Shown: one piece after another, positions 44,535 to 53,225 of the stretch
Layout: the number at the start of each line of letters is the position of its first letter
How positions within the stretch are numbered: position 1 is the stretch's first letter
Assembly: GCA_002498375.1 (NCBI GenBank)
Contig: DAHC01000015.1
Location: forward strand, 62,001 to 126,000
From: Methanocorpusculum sp. UBA424
GTDB taxonomy: Archaea; Halobacteriota; Methanomicrobia; Methanomicrobiales; Methanocorpusculaceae
Length of the DNA: 64,000 nucleotides
Direction: 5' to 3'
Translations under genes and position numbers: made by a program
Notes under the pieces: model-generated
What the model was told of the DNA's origin: nothing
The model's input: only the letters and a program-made list of their open reading frames with translations
Database searches by the model: none

Positions 44535-45702
44535 ACCTCTTTCCTCTGCGTTCGTTGTCGATGGTATAACATTCAAGACCCGGGACCACGACACGGACGA
44601 CCGGGATCTTGAGTTCCGGATCGGTGAAATCGCAGACGATTACGCGGTCAAGTCCGACGGCCGCGAGATTTTTCACGATAAGCTCGATGTCGGTTTTGAA
44701 ATCGTTCGTTGCATTGTTTGGGATCTCGGCTGCGGACTGATACTCGTCGCCTTTGAACCAGTAGGCATTCATCCGTTTGACCCGGTCATATCCCATCATT
44801 TCGCGGAACTGGGCAAGCGTTGCGTCCTCGCGTGCCCCGTGGATCTGGGTCGCTCGGCTCTGGGCCACTTCGGAGAGTGCCCTGATCATGGCGATCTCCG
44901 GGTTGGTGTGGGTCCCCATTCCTATCGTCAGAAGACGGGAGTCTTTGAGCTCGACATCATCGGATACTGCGGCGATCGTCGGGATCCCGACATCCGAGGT
45001 GATGTTTCTAAGCGTCACTTCGACTCCGGCGGCGGTGAATTTTGCAAGCATCTCCGCGGCTCTTGGCGGGAGGTCGGTGAGTTTTGGTCCGGTATTTCTG
45101 GTCGTTTCTACGAGTGACCATGCATCCCGCTCGATCACTTCGGTGAGCGCATAAAAGATCGCCTCTTCCAAAGTGTTTCCGGACGCGATGCCGTTGGAAC
45201 TGGTTCGAAAGAGTGTCGGATAGCTGAACGGGTTTGGATGGATGACGGCGCAGAGCGGAAGTTTGACCGCTTCATTATTGGTGATGTCCCATCCGTCGAC
45301 CCAGGGGACTTCGAGATTGGCATCGGTTGTGTGGGGAAGGATCAGATCTACGGGATCGACGGCGGTTTCGGTTCTCCGAAGATTGCTGTAGGAGATATTT
45401 GCGATATCCCTGGGTATTGCTTCTGCTGAGTATCGTTCGATCCCTTCCATGATCCCGGCGACTCTGGCTTCGGCCGGGGTCCCGCCTTTTCCGTTGTAGA
45501 CGGAGATCGCCCCGTCGGCGGCTGTCGGACGGATGCATGAGTATACGGGGATCCCGATCCGGTCAAGGTCGGTGATGTCGGCAACCCGGGTTATGCCTGC
45601 CTCCGGAACGAACTGTTCGATCCGCTTGAGGGTCTCGTCAGGTGTGCAGCTCCGTTCGGTCCATCCGGTGTAAACTTTGGGAGACGACTGCAGTTCTATC
45701 AT
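44491..45702 (-). CDS. ycaO: YcaO-type cyclodehydratase for McrA thioglycine formation
   Basis: 403 residues. YcaO ATP-binding elements are seen in AEARVAGIMEGIERYSAEA, SNGIASGNTLEEAIFYALTE followed by VIERDA, and later SRATQIHGAREDATL. It activates the amide backbone with ATP so that sulfide can replace oxygen. Neighbouring tfuA marks it as the methanogen thioamidation type rather than an azoline-peptide cyclase; no precursor peptide gene is nearby. It heads ycaO-tfuA-E1. A TATA-like box about 30 nt upstream leaves a very short leader. Confidence 0.9.
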   Translation of the reverse strand: MIELQSSPKVYTGWTERSCTPDETLKRIEQFVPEAGITRVADITDLDRIGIPVYSCIRPTAADGAISVYNGKGGTPAEARVAGIMEGIERYSAEAIPRDIANISYSNLRRTETAVDPVDLILPHTTDANLEVPWVDGWDITNNEAVKLPLCAVIHPNPFSYPTLFRTSSNGIASGNTLEEAIFYALTEVIERDAWSLVETTRNTGPKLTDLPPRAAEMLAKFTAAGVEVTLRNITSDVGIPTIAAVSDDVELKDSRLLTIGMGTHTNPEIAMIRALSEVAQSRATQIHGAREDATLAQFREMMGYDRVKRMNAYWFKGDEYQSAAEIPNNATNDFKTDIELIVKNLAAVGLDRVIVCDFTDPELKIPVVRVVVPGLECYTIDNERRGKRCVEIERRRLHRTKS

Positions 45703-45806
45703 TGTATTGAGTATCTGGCGGGAAAGCTAAAGTATGTTGCGGGGAGGGGTGTCGGAGGCGTGATTTTCGGTCTGAAAGTCTGCACGATATTGCCTGTTTA
45801 TAGAGG

Positions 45807-45815
45807 TATATATAC
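45807..45815 (+). promoter_or_regulatory. TATA-like box for msrAB
   Basis: GTATATATA centred near 45811, about 42 nt before the ATG at 45853. The predicted leader is about 15 nt. Confidence 0.45.
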
Positions 45816-45852
45816 AGACCGGGAAGAATACTCAAACATAACGGGGACAATT

Positions 45853-46845
45853 ATGACACAGGAAAACGATCAGACATACACAAAAAAAGAGGGAGCCTCC
45901 GAGATCTATCTTGCCGGAGGATGTTTCTGGGGTATGGAAAAACTCATGCAGTCAATTCCCGGCGTGATCAAAACGACCGTTGGTTATGCCAACGGGAAAT
46001 CTGATCTGGTCCCGGATTATAAAATCGTCTCCTCAGGAAAATCAGGATACCGGGAGACGGTGCGGGTCGAGTATGATCCAAAAAAGATCAGTCTCGATGC
46101 CCTGCTGTTTTCGTACTTCCGGGTGATAGATCCCACCCTTAAAAACAGACAGGGAAACGATATCGGCACGCAGTATCAGACGGGAATCTACTATGTCGAT
46201 GACGTGTCCAAAGACCCTGTAATGCGGATCGCAGAGATCGAACGGGAGAGACATCCGGCGTTCAACGTGGAGATCGGTCCGCTGAAATCGTTTTATGATG
46301 CAGAAGAGAATCATCAGAAGTATCTGGATAAAAATCCCGGTGGATACTGCCATATAGGAGCGAACGAGTTTAAGGAGGCTACCGAAATGATCGTGGATCC
46401 GGGAAAGTATCCGCGTCCGAAAAAGGAAAAGATCGCTGAAATGTTAGACAAGACCGCATTTCGCGTGACGCAGAAAGGCGATACGGAACCGGCGTTTCAG
46501 AATGCGTTCTGGGACAGGCATGAGAAAGGGATCTATGTGGATGTCGTGACCGGCGAACCGCTGTTCACTTCATCCGACAAGTATCAAAGTTCCTGCGGCT
46601 GGCCGGCATTTTCGAAAAGTATCGATGACAACACCCTCATCTCCCGGGAAGACACCTCGTTTGGCATGAGAAGGATCGAAGTGAAAAGCAGAGCCGGCAA
46701 CTCCCATCTCGGGCATGTATTTTTCGGGGACCGTGAATCACCGAGCGGCAGACGATATTGTATTAACAGTGCATCACTTCGCTTCATCCCGTATGCTGAG
46801 ATGGAAAAAGAGGGATACGGGTATCTGAAGAACAGGGTGAACTGA
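45853..46845 (+). CDS. msrAB: Fused methionine sulfoxide reductase A and B
   Basis: 330 residues from the ATG at 45853. Residues 20-185 form MsrA with catalytic Cys in LAGGCFWGMEKL. Residues 195-330 form MsrB with SSCGWPAFSKSI and the catalytic Cys in RRYCINSASLRF. The zinc CxxC pairs of many MsrB proteins are missing (the position reads YVDVVTGEPLF), as in the zinc-free PilB-type branch. It repairs both stereoisomers of oxidized methionine, which suits a strict anaerobe facing oxygen stress. It is divergent from ycaO. Confidence 0.94.
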   Translation: MTQENDQTYTKKEGASEIYLAGGCFWGMEKLMQSIPGVIKTTVGYANGKSDLVPDYKIVSSGKSGYRETVRVEYDPKKISLDALLFSYFRVIDPTLKNRQGNDIGTQYQTGIYYVDDVSKDPVMRIAEIERERHPAFNVEIGPLKSFYDAEENHQKYLDKNPGGYCHIGANEFKEATEMIVDPGKYPRPKKEKIAEMLDKTAFRVTQKGDTEPAFQNAFWDRHEKGIYVDVVTGEPLFTSSDKYQSSCGWPAFSKSIDDNTLISREDTSFGMRRIEVKSRAGNSHLGHVFFGDRESPSGRRYCINSASLRFIPYAEMEKEGYGYLKNRVN

Positions 46846-47055
46846 AAATATCTGCTGCACTACATATTATCTCGACCGTTTGGAACATCACATCCATCAG
46901 TTAGACAATGGGCTGAAGTATGGATATTGACTCAGTTATCTCTTGGATTGGGGGTAATTTGCAGCACAATTACTCTCTTATCCGAAAAGAATACATATCT
47001 ATGGAAGGTATTCTATAGTATCAGAACGTATTCTGATTAACACAAGAGTGATTTT

Positions 47056-47985
47056 ATGAAAAAAATTTCCTATCTGTTTATTGCCATGATTGTTCTCTTC
47101 CTCTTCGCAGGTGCTGCATCAGCAGATACCATCGGCGGTGACAAAGGTGTCATTCAGGTTAAGTGCGATGTGAACGGAGCATCTGCCTCTCTTCTCTCAA
47201 TTAACAATGATCTCATTGAAACCAAGACCATTACCAATGGTATGGCAGAGTTCTACGTGTACACGACCGCAACTCCTGCAAGTCAGGTTATCGTTTCTGC
47301 AGACGGTTATTATACTGCCAGTGCTCCGGTAACGGTTCCTGCATCAGGTGAGACCACTAAGGTCACGGTAAACCTTCAAGCAAAGCCGGTTGGCGGCGAC
47401 CGTGGTTTCCTCCAGGTCAACACCAATGTCATTGGCGCAAAAGTTGATGTTCTGTCAATTTCAGGATCAGTTGCTCAAACCGGTTACACCGATGTAAACG
47501 GTAAGATCGAGTTTGCCATCTTCACGACCGGAACTCCGATCAACTCCGTTGTCGTTTCAGCTCCGGGCTGGGTTTCTCAGACCGTTCCCGTAATGGTTCC
47601 TGCAAAGGGTCAGACCGAGATCGTCAACATTGAGATGGTCTCTACGAGCCCCATAATTGGCGGCGACCGCGGTGTAATTAGTGTTACCAGCAACGTTGAA
47701 GGCGCAAAAGTCGAGCTGATCTCCATTTCCGGAGGTGTCGGCTACACCGGAACGATCTCCAACGGTAAAGCAGATATTGCCGTCTATACGACCGGAACCC
47801 CGGTCAACCAGGCACGCGTTTCCGCGACCGGATATCAGACCGCAACGGTTGGAGTAACCATGCCGGCAAAAGGCGAGACCGTTACCATCAATGCTCCGCT
47901 GACTGCCACATCATCTCCGATGGGCTTTGCCTTAATCGGTCTTCTTGGTGTTATCGGTGTTATTGCCTTAGTCCGCAGGGACTAA
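47056..47985 (+). CDS. Surface protein with three tandem repeats and a C-terminal anchor
   Basis: 309 residues. A signal peptide (residues 1-23, ending AASA) is followed by three repeats of about 87 residues starting near 27, 113 and 202. Each opens GGD-K/R-G-x-x-x-V and contains a VSADGYY/VSAPGW/VSATGYQ segment, as in PEGA-type beta domains. The C-terminus ends SPMGFALIGLLGVIGVIAL and then RRD, resembling an archaeosortase PGF-CTERM-like sorting signal with Met where Pro is common. It is probably exposed on the cell surface. A TATA-like stretch lies near 47010. The ligand or partner is unknown. Confidence 0.75.
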   Translation: MKKISYLFIAMIVLFLFAGAASADTIGGDKGVIQVKCDVNGASASLLSINNDLIETKTITNGMAEFYVYTTATPASQVIVSADGYYTASAPVTVPASGETTKVTVNLQAKPVGGDRGFLQVNTNVIGAKVDVLSISGSVAQTGYTDVNGKIEFAIFTTGTPINSVVVSAPGWVSQTVPVMVPAKGQTEIVNIEMVSTSPIIGGDRGVISVTSNVEGAKVELISISGGVGYTGTISNGKADIAVYTTGTPVNQARVSATGYQTATVGVTMPAKGETVTINAPLTATSSPMGFALIGLLGVIGVIALVRRD

Positions 47986-48107
47986 CATCATTTTTTCTAT
48001 TTTATCATTAACCTGACATTGCACATTGTAAAATTAGTTCAATGTACTTATTATATGTGATTAACAACCGATGTTAAGTATCTGTCAACATAATATGTAA
48101 GACAGAT

Positions 48108-49637
48108 ATGTCCAAACAATCACATGCATTGATCTCGTATCCCGATGCAATGGCTGCTGTTTTCCGCTCCAAAGATCCGGGAAGATCTGTCACTCTACCA
48201 TTGACGGATTCTGTCGGCAGGATACTTGCAGAGCCGTTATTTGCTCAGTTTTCGGTACCTGAAGTCCCTCTTGGAGCAGTAGACGGTTTTGCAGTTCAAA
48301 GCTGCCAAACTGCCGATGCGTCTGAAAAACATCCGGTATACCTGACCGAATGGAAACGATGCAACACCGGTAATCCGCTCCCTCAGGAATTTGATGCGGT
48401 GATCCGGGTTGAATCATCCGTCATTGATCCCGCGGGGAAACTTGTTGTTACCGCTCCGATTGCTCAAAATAAAAATATCAGGCTTCCGGGAGAGGATGCT
48501 GTTTTTGGAGAGCTTATTCTGCCTGCCGGAGCCGGCATCCGGCCGATGGATATTGCTGCGCTTGGGACCTACGGGATAAGTGAAGTGACCGTCAGATCGG
48601 TGAAAATATGTATTATTCCCTCCGGCTCGGAACTCATCTCTCTTGGAGCAAAACCAACCGGCGGAGAGATTATCGACAGCAATACTCCTATGGCGGAATC
48701 CTATCTGAAGTTCTGCGGGGCTGATGTTTTCCGAACGGATATTGTTCCTGATGAGTATCAGGAGATCGAAAAAGCGGTAAAATCCGCAGTCAAAGATGCC
48801 GATATTGTTATCATCTCTGCAGGAACCTCGGCGGGCACCGAGGATTACACGGAAAAAGTTATCAAAGACCTTGGAACTCTGGTGTTCCACGGGGTGGCTC
48901 TCAATCCCGGAAGACCGGCATTGTTTGGCCTTATCGATGAAAAGCCGGTTTTTGGCATGCCCGGATATCCGGCCGCAGCCCAGACATTTCTTAGGGCGTT
49001 CATCGCCCCGCTTTTGACAAAATGGGGCATCAAACCATTCGCTTCTGAAGAGAACCTCTCTGTTCGACTCGGCGACCCGTTTGAGTCTTCGCCTTCAATG
49101 GAGAATTACAGTCGTTTTTCGGTTGGAAAAATCGGTGGTGACTATGTCGCTATTTCCCAACCGTCCTGGTCCAGTGTCCAGAAAACGACCGTTCAATCCA
49201 ACGCGTTGATCGTGAATCCCTTTGGCTCAGGTACATTCCATGCCGGTGATGTGGTCCCGGCGATCATCCGATGCAGCAGAGACGAACTCGATTCCACGAT
49301 CCTGATTGCCGGAGCCTATGAGCGAATTTTTGAACCTCTAAGTAATCTAGCAAAGAAACAGGGAATTACCCTCAGGTATGGTGATCATAAACCGTATTCA
49401 GCTTTATCCCATCTGGAAAATGCCAGCACGCATCTCAGCTGTTTTGTCGGAACAGATGCATTGCCGACGGGAGATTTCATCTCCATCCAGCTTGCCGTAT
49501 CGCCGACTGGAGAGCCGATATACCTTGTACACAGAACCGATCTTCCCAATCTTGATCTGGTAAAAACGCTCTTTTCTCTTACTACAGAGGATGAATTTGT
49601 AAACGGAGCCGCTGCTTTGGGGTATCATGTCAGCTAA
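48108..49637 (+). CDS. moeA: Molybdopterin molybdenumtransferase MoeA with a partial C-terminal PBP-like domain
   Basis: 509 residues. The first 400 are MoeA (VPLGAVDGFAV, RPMDIAALGTYG, IIPSGSEL, ISAGTSAGTEDYTEKVI, LNPGRPALFG, GMPGYPAAAQTF). It inserts molybdate or tungstate into the adenylylated cofactor. The last 105 residues (ILIAGAYERIFEPLSNLAKK onward) resemble the start of the periplasmic-binding-protein-like domain fused to many archaeal MoeA proteins. That domain normally runs to about 620 residues in total, so it seems cut short here. The stop overlaps the next gene by 11 bp. Confidence 0.9.
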   Translation: MSKQSHALISYPDAMAAVFRSKDPGRSVTLPLTDSVGRILAEPLFAQFSVPEVPLGAVDGFAVQSCQTADASEKHPVYLTEWKRCNTGNPLPQEFDAVIRVESSVIDPAGKLVVTAPIAQNKNIRLPGEDAVFGELILPAGAGIRPMDIAALGTYGISEVTVRSVKICIIPSGSELISLGAKPTGGEIIDSNTPMAESYLKFCGADVFRTDIVPDEYQEIEKAVKSAVKDADIVIISAGTSAGTEDYTEKVIKDLGTLVFHGVALNPGRPALFGLIDEKPVFGMPGYPAAAQTFLRAFIAPLLTKWGIKPFASEENLSVRLGDPFESSPSMENYSRFSVGKIGGDYVAISQPSWSSVQKTTVQSNALIVNPFGSGTFHAGDVVPAIIRCSRDELDSTILIAGAYERIFEPLSNLAKKQGITLRYGDHKPYSALSHLENASTHLSCFVGTDALPTGDFISIQLAVSPTGEPIYLVHRTDLPNLDLVKTLFSLTTEDEFVNGAAALGYHVS

Positions 49638-50463
49638 TGTACCTGATTATGTCATGCTTTGGGACGATATGATCGACCGTTCCTCTGCACAAAAACGGGC
49701 TATTCGTGATGATTCCCCGAATTTTTGGGATGATCCCGTAAACGTGGATAATTTCGTGCGCAGACTTCAGTATAACGACCGTACCAGGATCGAGCATCAG
49801 TTAGCTTCGATGCATATTCCCCAAGGTTCATCGGTATTGGATATCGGATCGGGACCCGGCACCCTTGCGGTACCTCTGGCTCAGTTGGATTGCGAGGTAA
49901 CGATCGTAGAACCCTCTCTGCTTATGGTGAACGCTATGGAAAAATACCGGACTCTTGCGGGTTCGCGGCCGATTCGGGTGATCCAAAAAGACTGGGAATC
50001 TGCAAAACCCGATGAGATAGGAACGCATGACTATGTTATCGCCTCCCTCTCCCTCATGATGGGAAATATCCGGGAATCACTGCTCAAAATGGATGCTGCC
50101 GCGACCCATGCAGTCCATCTCTTCTGGTTTCTGGTCCCTCCCTCGTTTTCGCGCGGCAATTGTGATCTCTGGCCGCTTCTGCATGGCGAACCGTACTGTT
50201 ATGAACCAACAGCCGACATGCTCTGGAATGTGTTGTTCCAGCTCGGCATCCATGCAAATATGATCGTCGAAACAAAGAAGAGCGGATCGAATTTCCGCAG
50301 TATCGACGAGATAAAAGTGGATTATTATACCCGGCTTATCGCGAAAACCGATGAACAAAAGGAGATCGTAGACAAATATCTCGACGACCGGCTGATAAAA
50401 ACGGAAGAGGGATATCTCATGCCGGGAAATGCAAAGACTGCACATATCTGGTGGGAAAAATAA
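49627..50463 (+). CDS. SAM-dependent methyltransferase
   Basis: 278 residues. The SAM-binding motif SVLDIGSGPGTLAVPLAQL lies near residues 76-94, with IVEPS as the acidic loop. The N-terminal 70 residues (WDDMIDRSSAQKRAI) resemble other methanogen methyltransferases of unknown target. It starts 11 bp inside the end of moeA, so it may work with the molybdenum pathway. No substrate can be named. Confidence 0.82.
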   Translation: MSANVPDYVMLWDDMIDRSSAQKRAIRDDSPNFWDDPVNVDNFVRRLQYNDRTRIEHQLASMHIPQGSSVLDIGSGPGTLAVPLAQLDCEVTIVEPSLLMVNAMEKYRTLAGSRPIRVIQKDWESAKPDEIGTHDYVIASLSLMMGNIRESLLKMDAAATHAVHLFWFLVPPSFSRGNCDLWPLLHGEPYCYEPTADMLWNVLFQLGIHANMIVETKKSGSNFRSIDEIKVDYYTRLIAKTDEQKEIVDKYLDDRLIKTEEGYLMPGNAKTAHIWWEK

Positions 50464-50531
50464 TCTCCTCAACCGTATTTCTCCTTTTTCGAACAGCTTA
50501 ATACCCTGTACATCTATGTTGAATATACGCA

Positions 50532-51065
50532 ATGACCGACCCTACACATACAGATGATTCAGGCTACTGGTTTTCCGCCGGCGAACGCGAACGTGATGCG
50601 GGAAATTTCCGTCAGGCGCAGCTGTGTTTCGAGCGGGCGGCGGTACTTTCTCCTTACAATGCCGTGTACTGGTCTGAGTTGGGTCTGGTGATGTATGAAA
50701 ATGATGAATCCGGAGCTGATGCTCTTCGCTGTATCCGTCATGCTCTTGAACTCGACCCCCGTTGTGCTGCGATCTGGTGTGCAAAGGGTGTGATCCTCTT
50801 TCGTCAGGGAGATCCTGAAGCCGCTGTCGTGGCGTTTCAGAGGGCAACGAATCTGAATCCCCGCGAGGCAGATTACTGGATGAATCTCGGCCTTGCCTAT
50901 GCCGCTCTCGAAGAGTACCATCCGGCATGCCAGGCCTTTGAGATCGGGATCGAGATCGTTCCAACCGATGTCAGTTTCTGGGAACGAAAAGGAACCGTCC
51001 TTCTTGCCCTCGGTGAAAAAGAGCGCGCAGAACACTGTTTTGCCAATGCCCGCCGCTTTGCCTGA
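50532..51065 (+). CDS. TPR repeat protein
   Basis: 177 residues forming about four tetratricopeptide repeats, for example YWFSAGERERDAGNFRQAQ, AALEEYHPACQAFEIGIEI, and FWERKGTVLLALGEKERAE. TPR proteins act as scaffolds; no partner is evident. It is separate from the methyltransferase by 68 bp and convergent with the ppx gene, whose stop is 10 bp away. Confidence 0.85.
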   Translation: MTDPTHTDDSGYWFSAGERERDAGNFRQAQLCFERAAVLSPYNAVYWSELGLVMYENDESGADALRCIRHALELDPRCAAIWCAKGVILFRQGDPEAAVVAFQRATNLNPREADYWMNLGLAYAALEEYHPACQAFEIGIEIVPTDVSFWERKGTVLLALGEKERAEHCFANARRFA

Positions 51066-51075
51066 GGGTAGTATT

Positions 51076-51993
51076 TTATCCCGATCGGATCACACCTGCC
51101 GTTTCGAGTTTATGATAGAGATATCCGTCACGCACTCCCGATCTGCTGACGATCACGGTGTTGCTGGAATAATATCCGGCAATCGTCTGCAGAATGATCA
51201 TTCCCGGAACAAGCGTATGGATTCTTTCGGGAGCAACCTTCAGTATCTGAGAGATCGCGGTTTTTCGGTTCGTTTCAGCCAGATCGATCATCTTTTGGAG
51301 ATCGCGGCAGGAATATTCGGCACCAGTTGATCCTTTTCCGTTCAATAGATGATTCAGACGGCAGCTTGCCCGTATCGTGCCGCCCACGCCGCATATGATA
51401 TCGGTGGGAATAGGTTTGCAGGGAAGAGGAATAGAAGCAAGCTGCGCAGTTACCTCCTTTTCGATAGCCTTTCGTTCCTCGGCGGCCGGGAGAAGGTCGG
51501 AGACAAATGTAGTATAGGCATTCAAAGAGCCGATCGGCAGCGATTCTGTGGTGATTATCTCATCATCTTTGTAAAAAACCAGTTCGGTGCTGCCCCCGCC
51601 GATGTCCACCAAAAGACCGTCATGCATTTCGATCGTCTGCGTCGCTCCGTAATAATCGAATACCGCCTCCTCTCTGCCGCTTATCACATCAACATCGAAT
51701 CCCGTCTGTTTCTTGATCTCTGACGTGACTTCCAGCGTATTTTCTATGTTTCGAAGCGAGGCGGTAGCAAATATATACAGACGTTCGACCCGCACGTTCT
51801 CAAGAATCATCTTGAAATCGTTCAGGACGTCAACAGCTTTTTGGATACCTTCCGGGGTGAGACGCCGTTTTTTTACATACCCGACCAGCCCCGCCGTATG
51901 TTTTTTGCTGAGCTTTGGCACAATCGTGTTGTCGATTACTTTGTACAGCACCAGACGCACCGTGTTGGAACCAAGATCTATTACACCGTACAT
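51076..51993 (-). CDS. ppx: Exopolyphosphatase/guanosine pentaphosphate phosphatase family protein
   Basis: 305 residues, the short single-core form. VIDLGSNTVRLVLYK at the start, SGREEAVFDYYG, and LLVDIGGGSTELVFY are the ASKHA-fold Ppx/GppA motifs. It should hydrolyse polyphosphate ends, opposing the Ppk encoded at 35.9 kb. The C-terminal HD-like part found in longer bacterial proteins is absent. The gene stands alone. Confidence 0.9.
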   Translation of the reverse strand: MYGVIDLGSNTVRLVLYKVIDNTIVPKLSKKHTAGLVGYVKKRRLTPEGIQKAVDVLNDFKMILENVRVERLYIFATASLRNIENTLEVTSEIKKQTGFDVDVISGREEAVFDYYGATQTIEMHDGLLVDIGGGSTELVFYKDDEIITTESLPIGSLNAYTTFVSDLLPAAEERKAIEKEVTAQLASIPLPCKPIPTDIICGVGGTIRASCRLNHLLNGKGSTGAEYSCRDLQKMIDLAETNRKTAISQILKVAPERIHTLVPGMIILQTIAGYYSSNTVIVSRSGVRDGYLYHKLETAGVIRSG

Positions 51994-52085
51994 CGAGGTG
52001 ATTCCTCCAAAATCATACTTGGTTCTTATCTTACACGCAACGCATCTTAATAATATTCTATAGAAAAAAAGGAGTGTATGGAGTA

Positions 52086-52553
52086 TCAGTTACCGAGTTG
52101 ACGGATAACATTGACCATTTCGATCGCGCCGACCGCTGCATCGAAGCCTTTGTTTCCGACCTTTGATCCGGCACGTTCGATCGCCTGTTCGAGATTGTCC
52201 GTTGTCAGAACACCAAACATGACCGGGATTCCTGATTTCAGCGAGACCGTCGCTATGCCTTTTGTGACTTCATTGCAGACATAATCGTAGTGGCTGGTCG
52301 ATCCGCGGATCACGGCGCCAAGGCAGATTACTGCATCGTATTTTTTGGATTCTGCCATCTTTTCTGCAATCAGCGGGATCTCGAATGCGCCGGGAACCCA
52401 GGCAATTTCGACATCGTCATCTGCGACATCATGTCTTTTGAGAGCATCGAGAGCCCCTCCGAGTAATTTCGATACGATAAACTCATTGAATCTTGCAGCA
52501 ACGATACCTATTTTGATGTTTTTTGAAACCAGATTTCCTTCGTAAACTTTCAT
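52086..52553 (-). CDS. ribH: 6,7-dimethyl-8-ribityllumazine synthase
   Basis: 155 residues. [52 protein letters not shown] and [15 protein letters not shown] are typical of lumazine synthase, with the active His in the third. It joins the ribityl pyrimidine with dihydroxybutanone phosphate. It is the last gene of a ribE-ribB-ribH unit, 10 bp after ribB. Confidence 0.96.
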
Positions 52554-52563
52554 GATAATCTCC

Positions 52564-53223
52564 TTAACAGTCCATAGGACTCATCTTCTTCTGTTCAACT
52601 GGAAGAGCTGCAGCTTCCTGCTTTCTCCGGTAGGCCTGGAGATCTTTGATGGTCACAAAGATCAGGTTATACTGCTCGGCCATCGAAATAAGTTCCGGAG
52701 TCCGCATCATTTCACCGTTGTCCGCCATGATCTCGCAGCAGAGTCCTGCTTCTTTGAGTCCTGCCAGTCTCATGAGATCGACGGTTGCTTCTGTATGTCC
52801 CTCACGTTCGAAGACACCGTTATCCTTTGCCTGAAGCGGGAACATATGTCCCGGTCTTCGAAAATCCTCCGGCCGTGCATTCGGGTCGATACATTTGCGT
52901 GCGGTGATGCCGCGTTCGACCGCCGAGATGCCTGTCGTGGTATCGACATGATCGATCGAGACCGTGAATGCCGTTTCGTGGTTGTCGGTATTTTTTACAA
53001 CCATCGGCGGAAGGCAGAGTTTTTCGACGAGGCTTCTCGCCATCGGCATGCAGATCAGCCCTCGGCCGTATTTTGCCATGAAGTTGACATTTTCCGTCGT
53101 GGCATGTTCGGCGGCACAGATCAGGTCACCTTCGTTCTCTCGGTTCTCATCATCGGTGACGATGATCATCTGTCCGTTCCGAAGAGATTCCAGGGCCTCT
53201 TCGATCGTGTTAAATGTAAACAT
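52564..53223 (-). CDS. ribB: 3,4-dihydroxy-2-butanone 4-phosphate synthase
   Basis: 219 residues from the ATG at 53223, which directly follows the ribE stop. [21 protein letters not shown] carries the acidic metal ligands. [18 protein letters not shown] and [14 protein letters not shown] are further RibB motifs. The GTP cyclohydrolase II domain of the bacterial fusion is absent. It makes the four-carbon unit of riboflavin from ribulose 5-phosphate. Confidence 0.95.
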
Positions 53224-53225
53224 AG

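Noticed and set aside
44491..45702. YcaO as part of an azole-peptide (TOMM) cluster
   Set aside because: No precursor peptide, no dehydrogenase and no export gene are nearby; adjacent tfuA points to the methanogen McrA thioamidation type.
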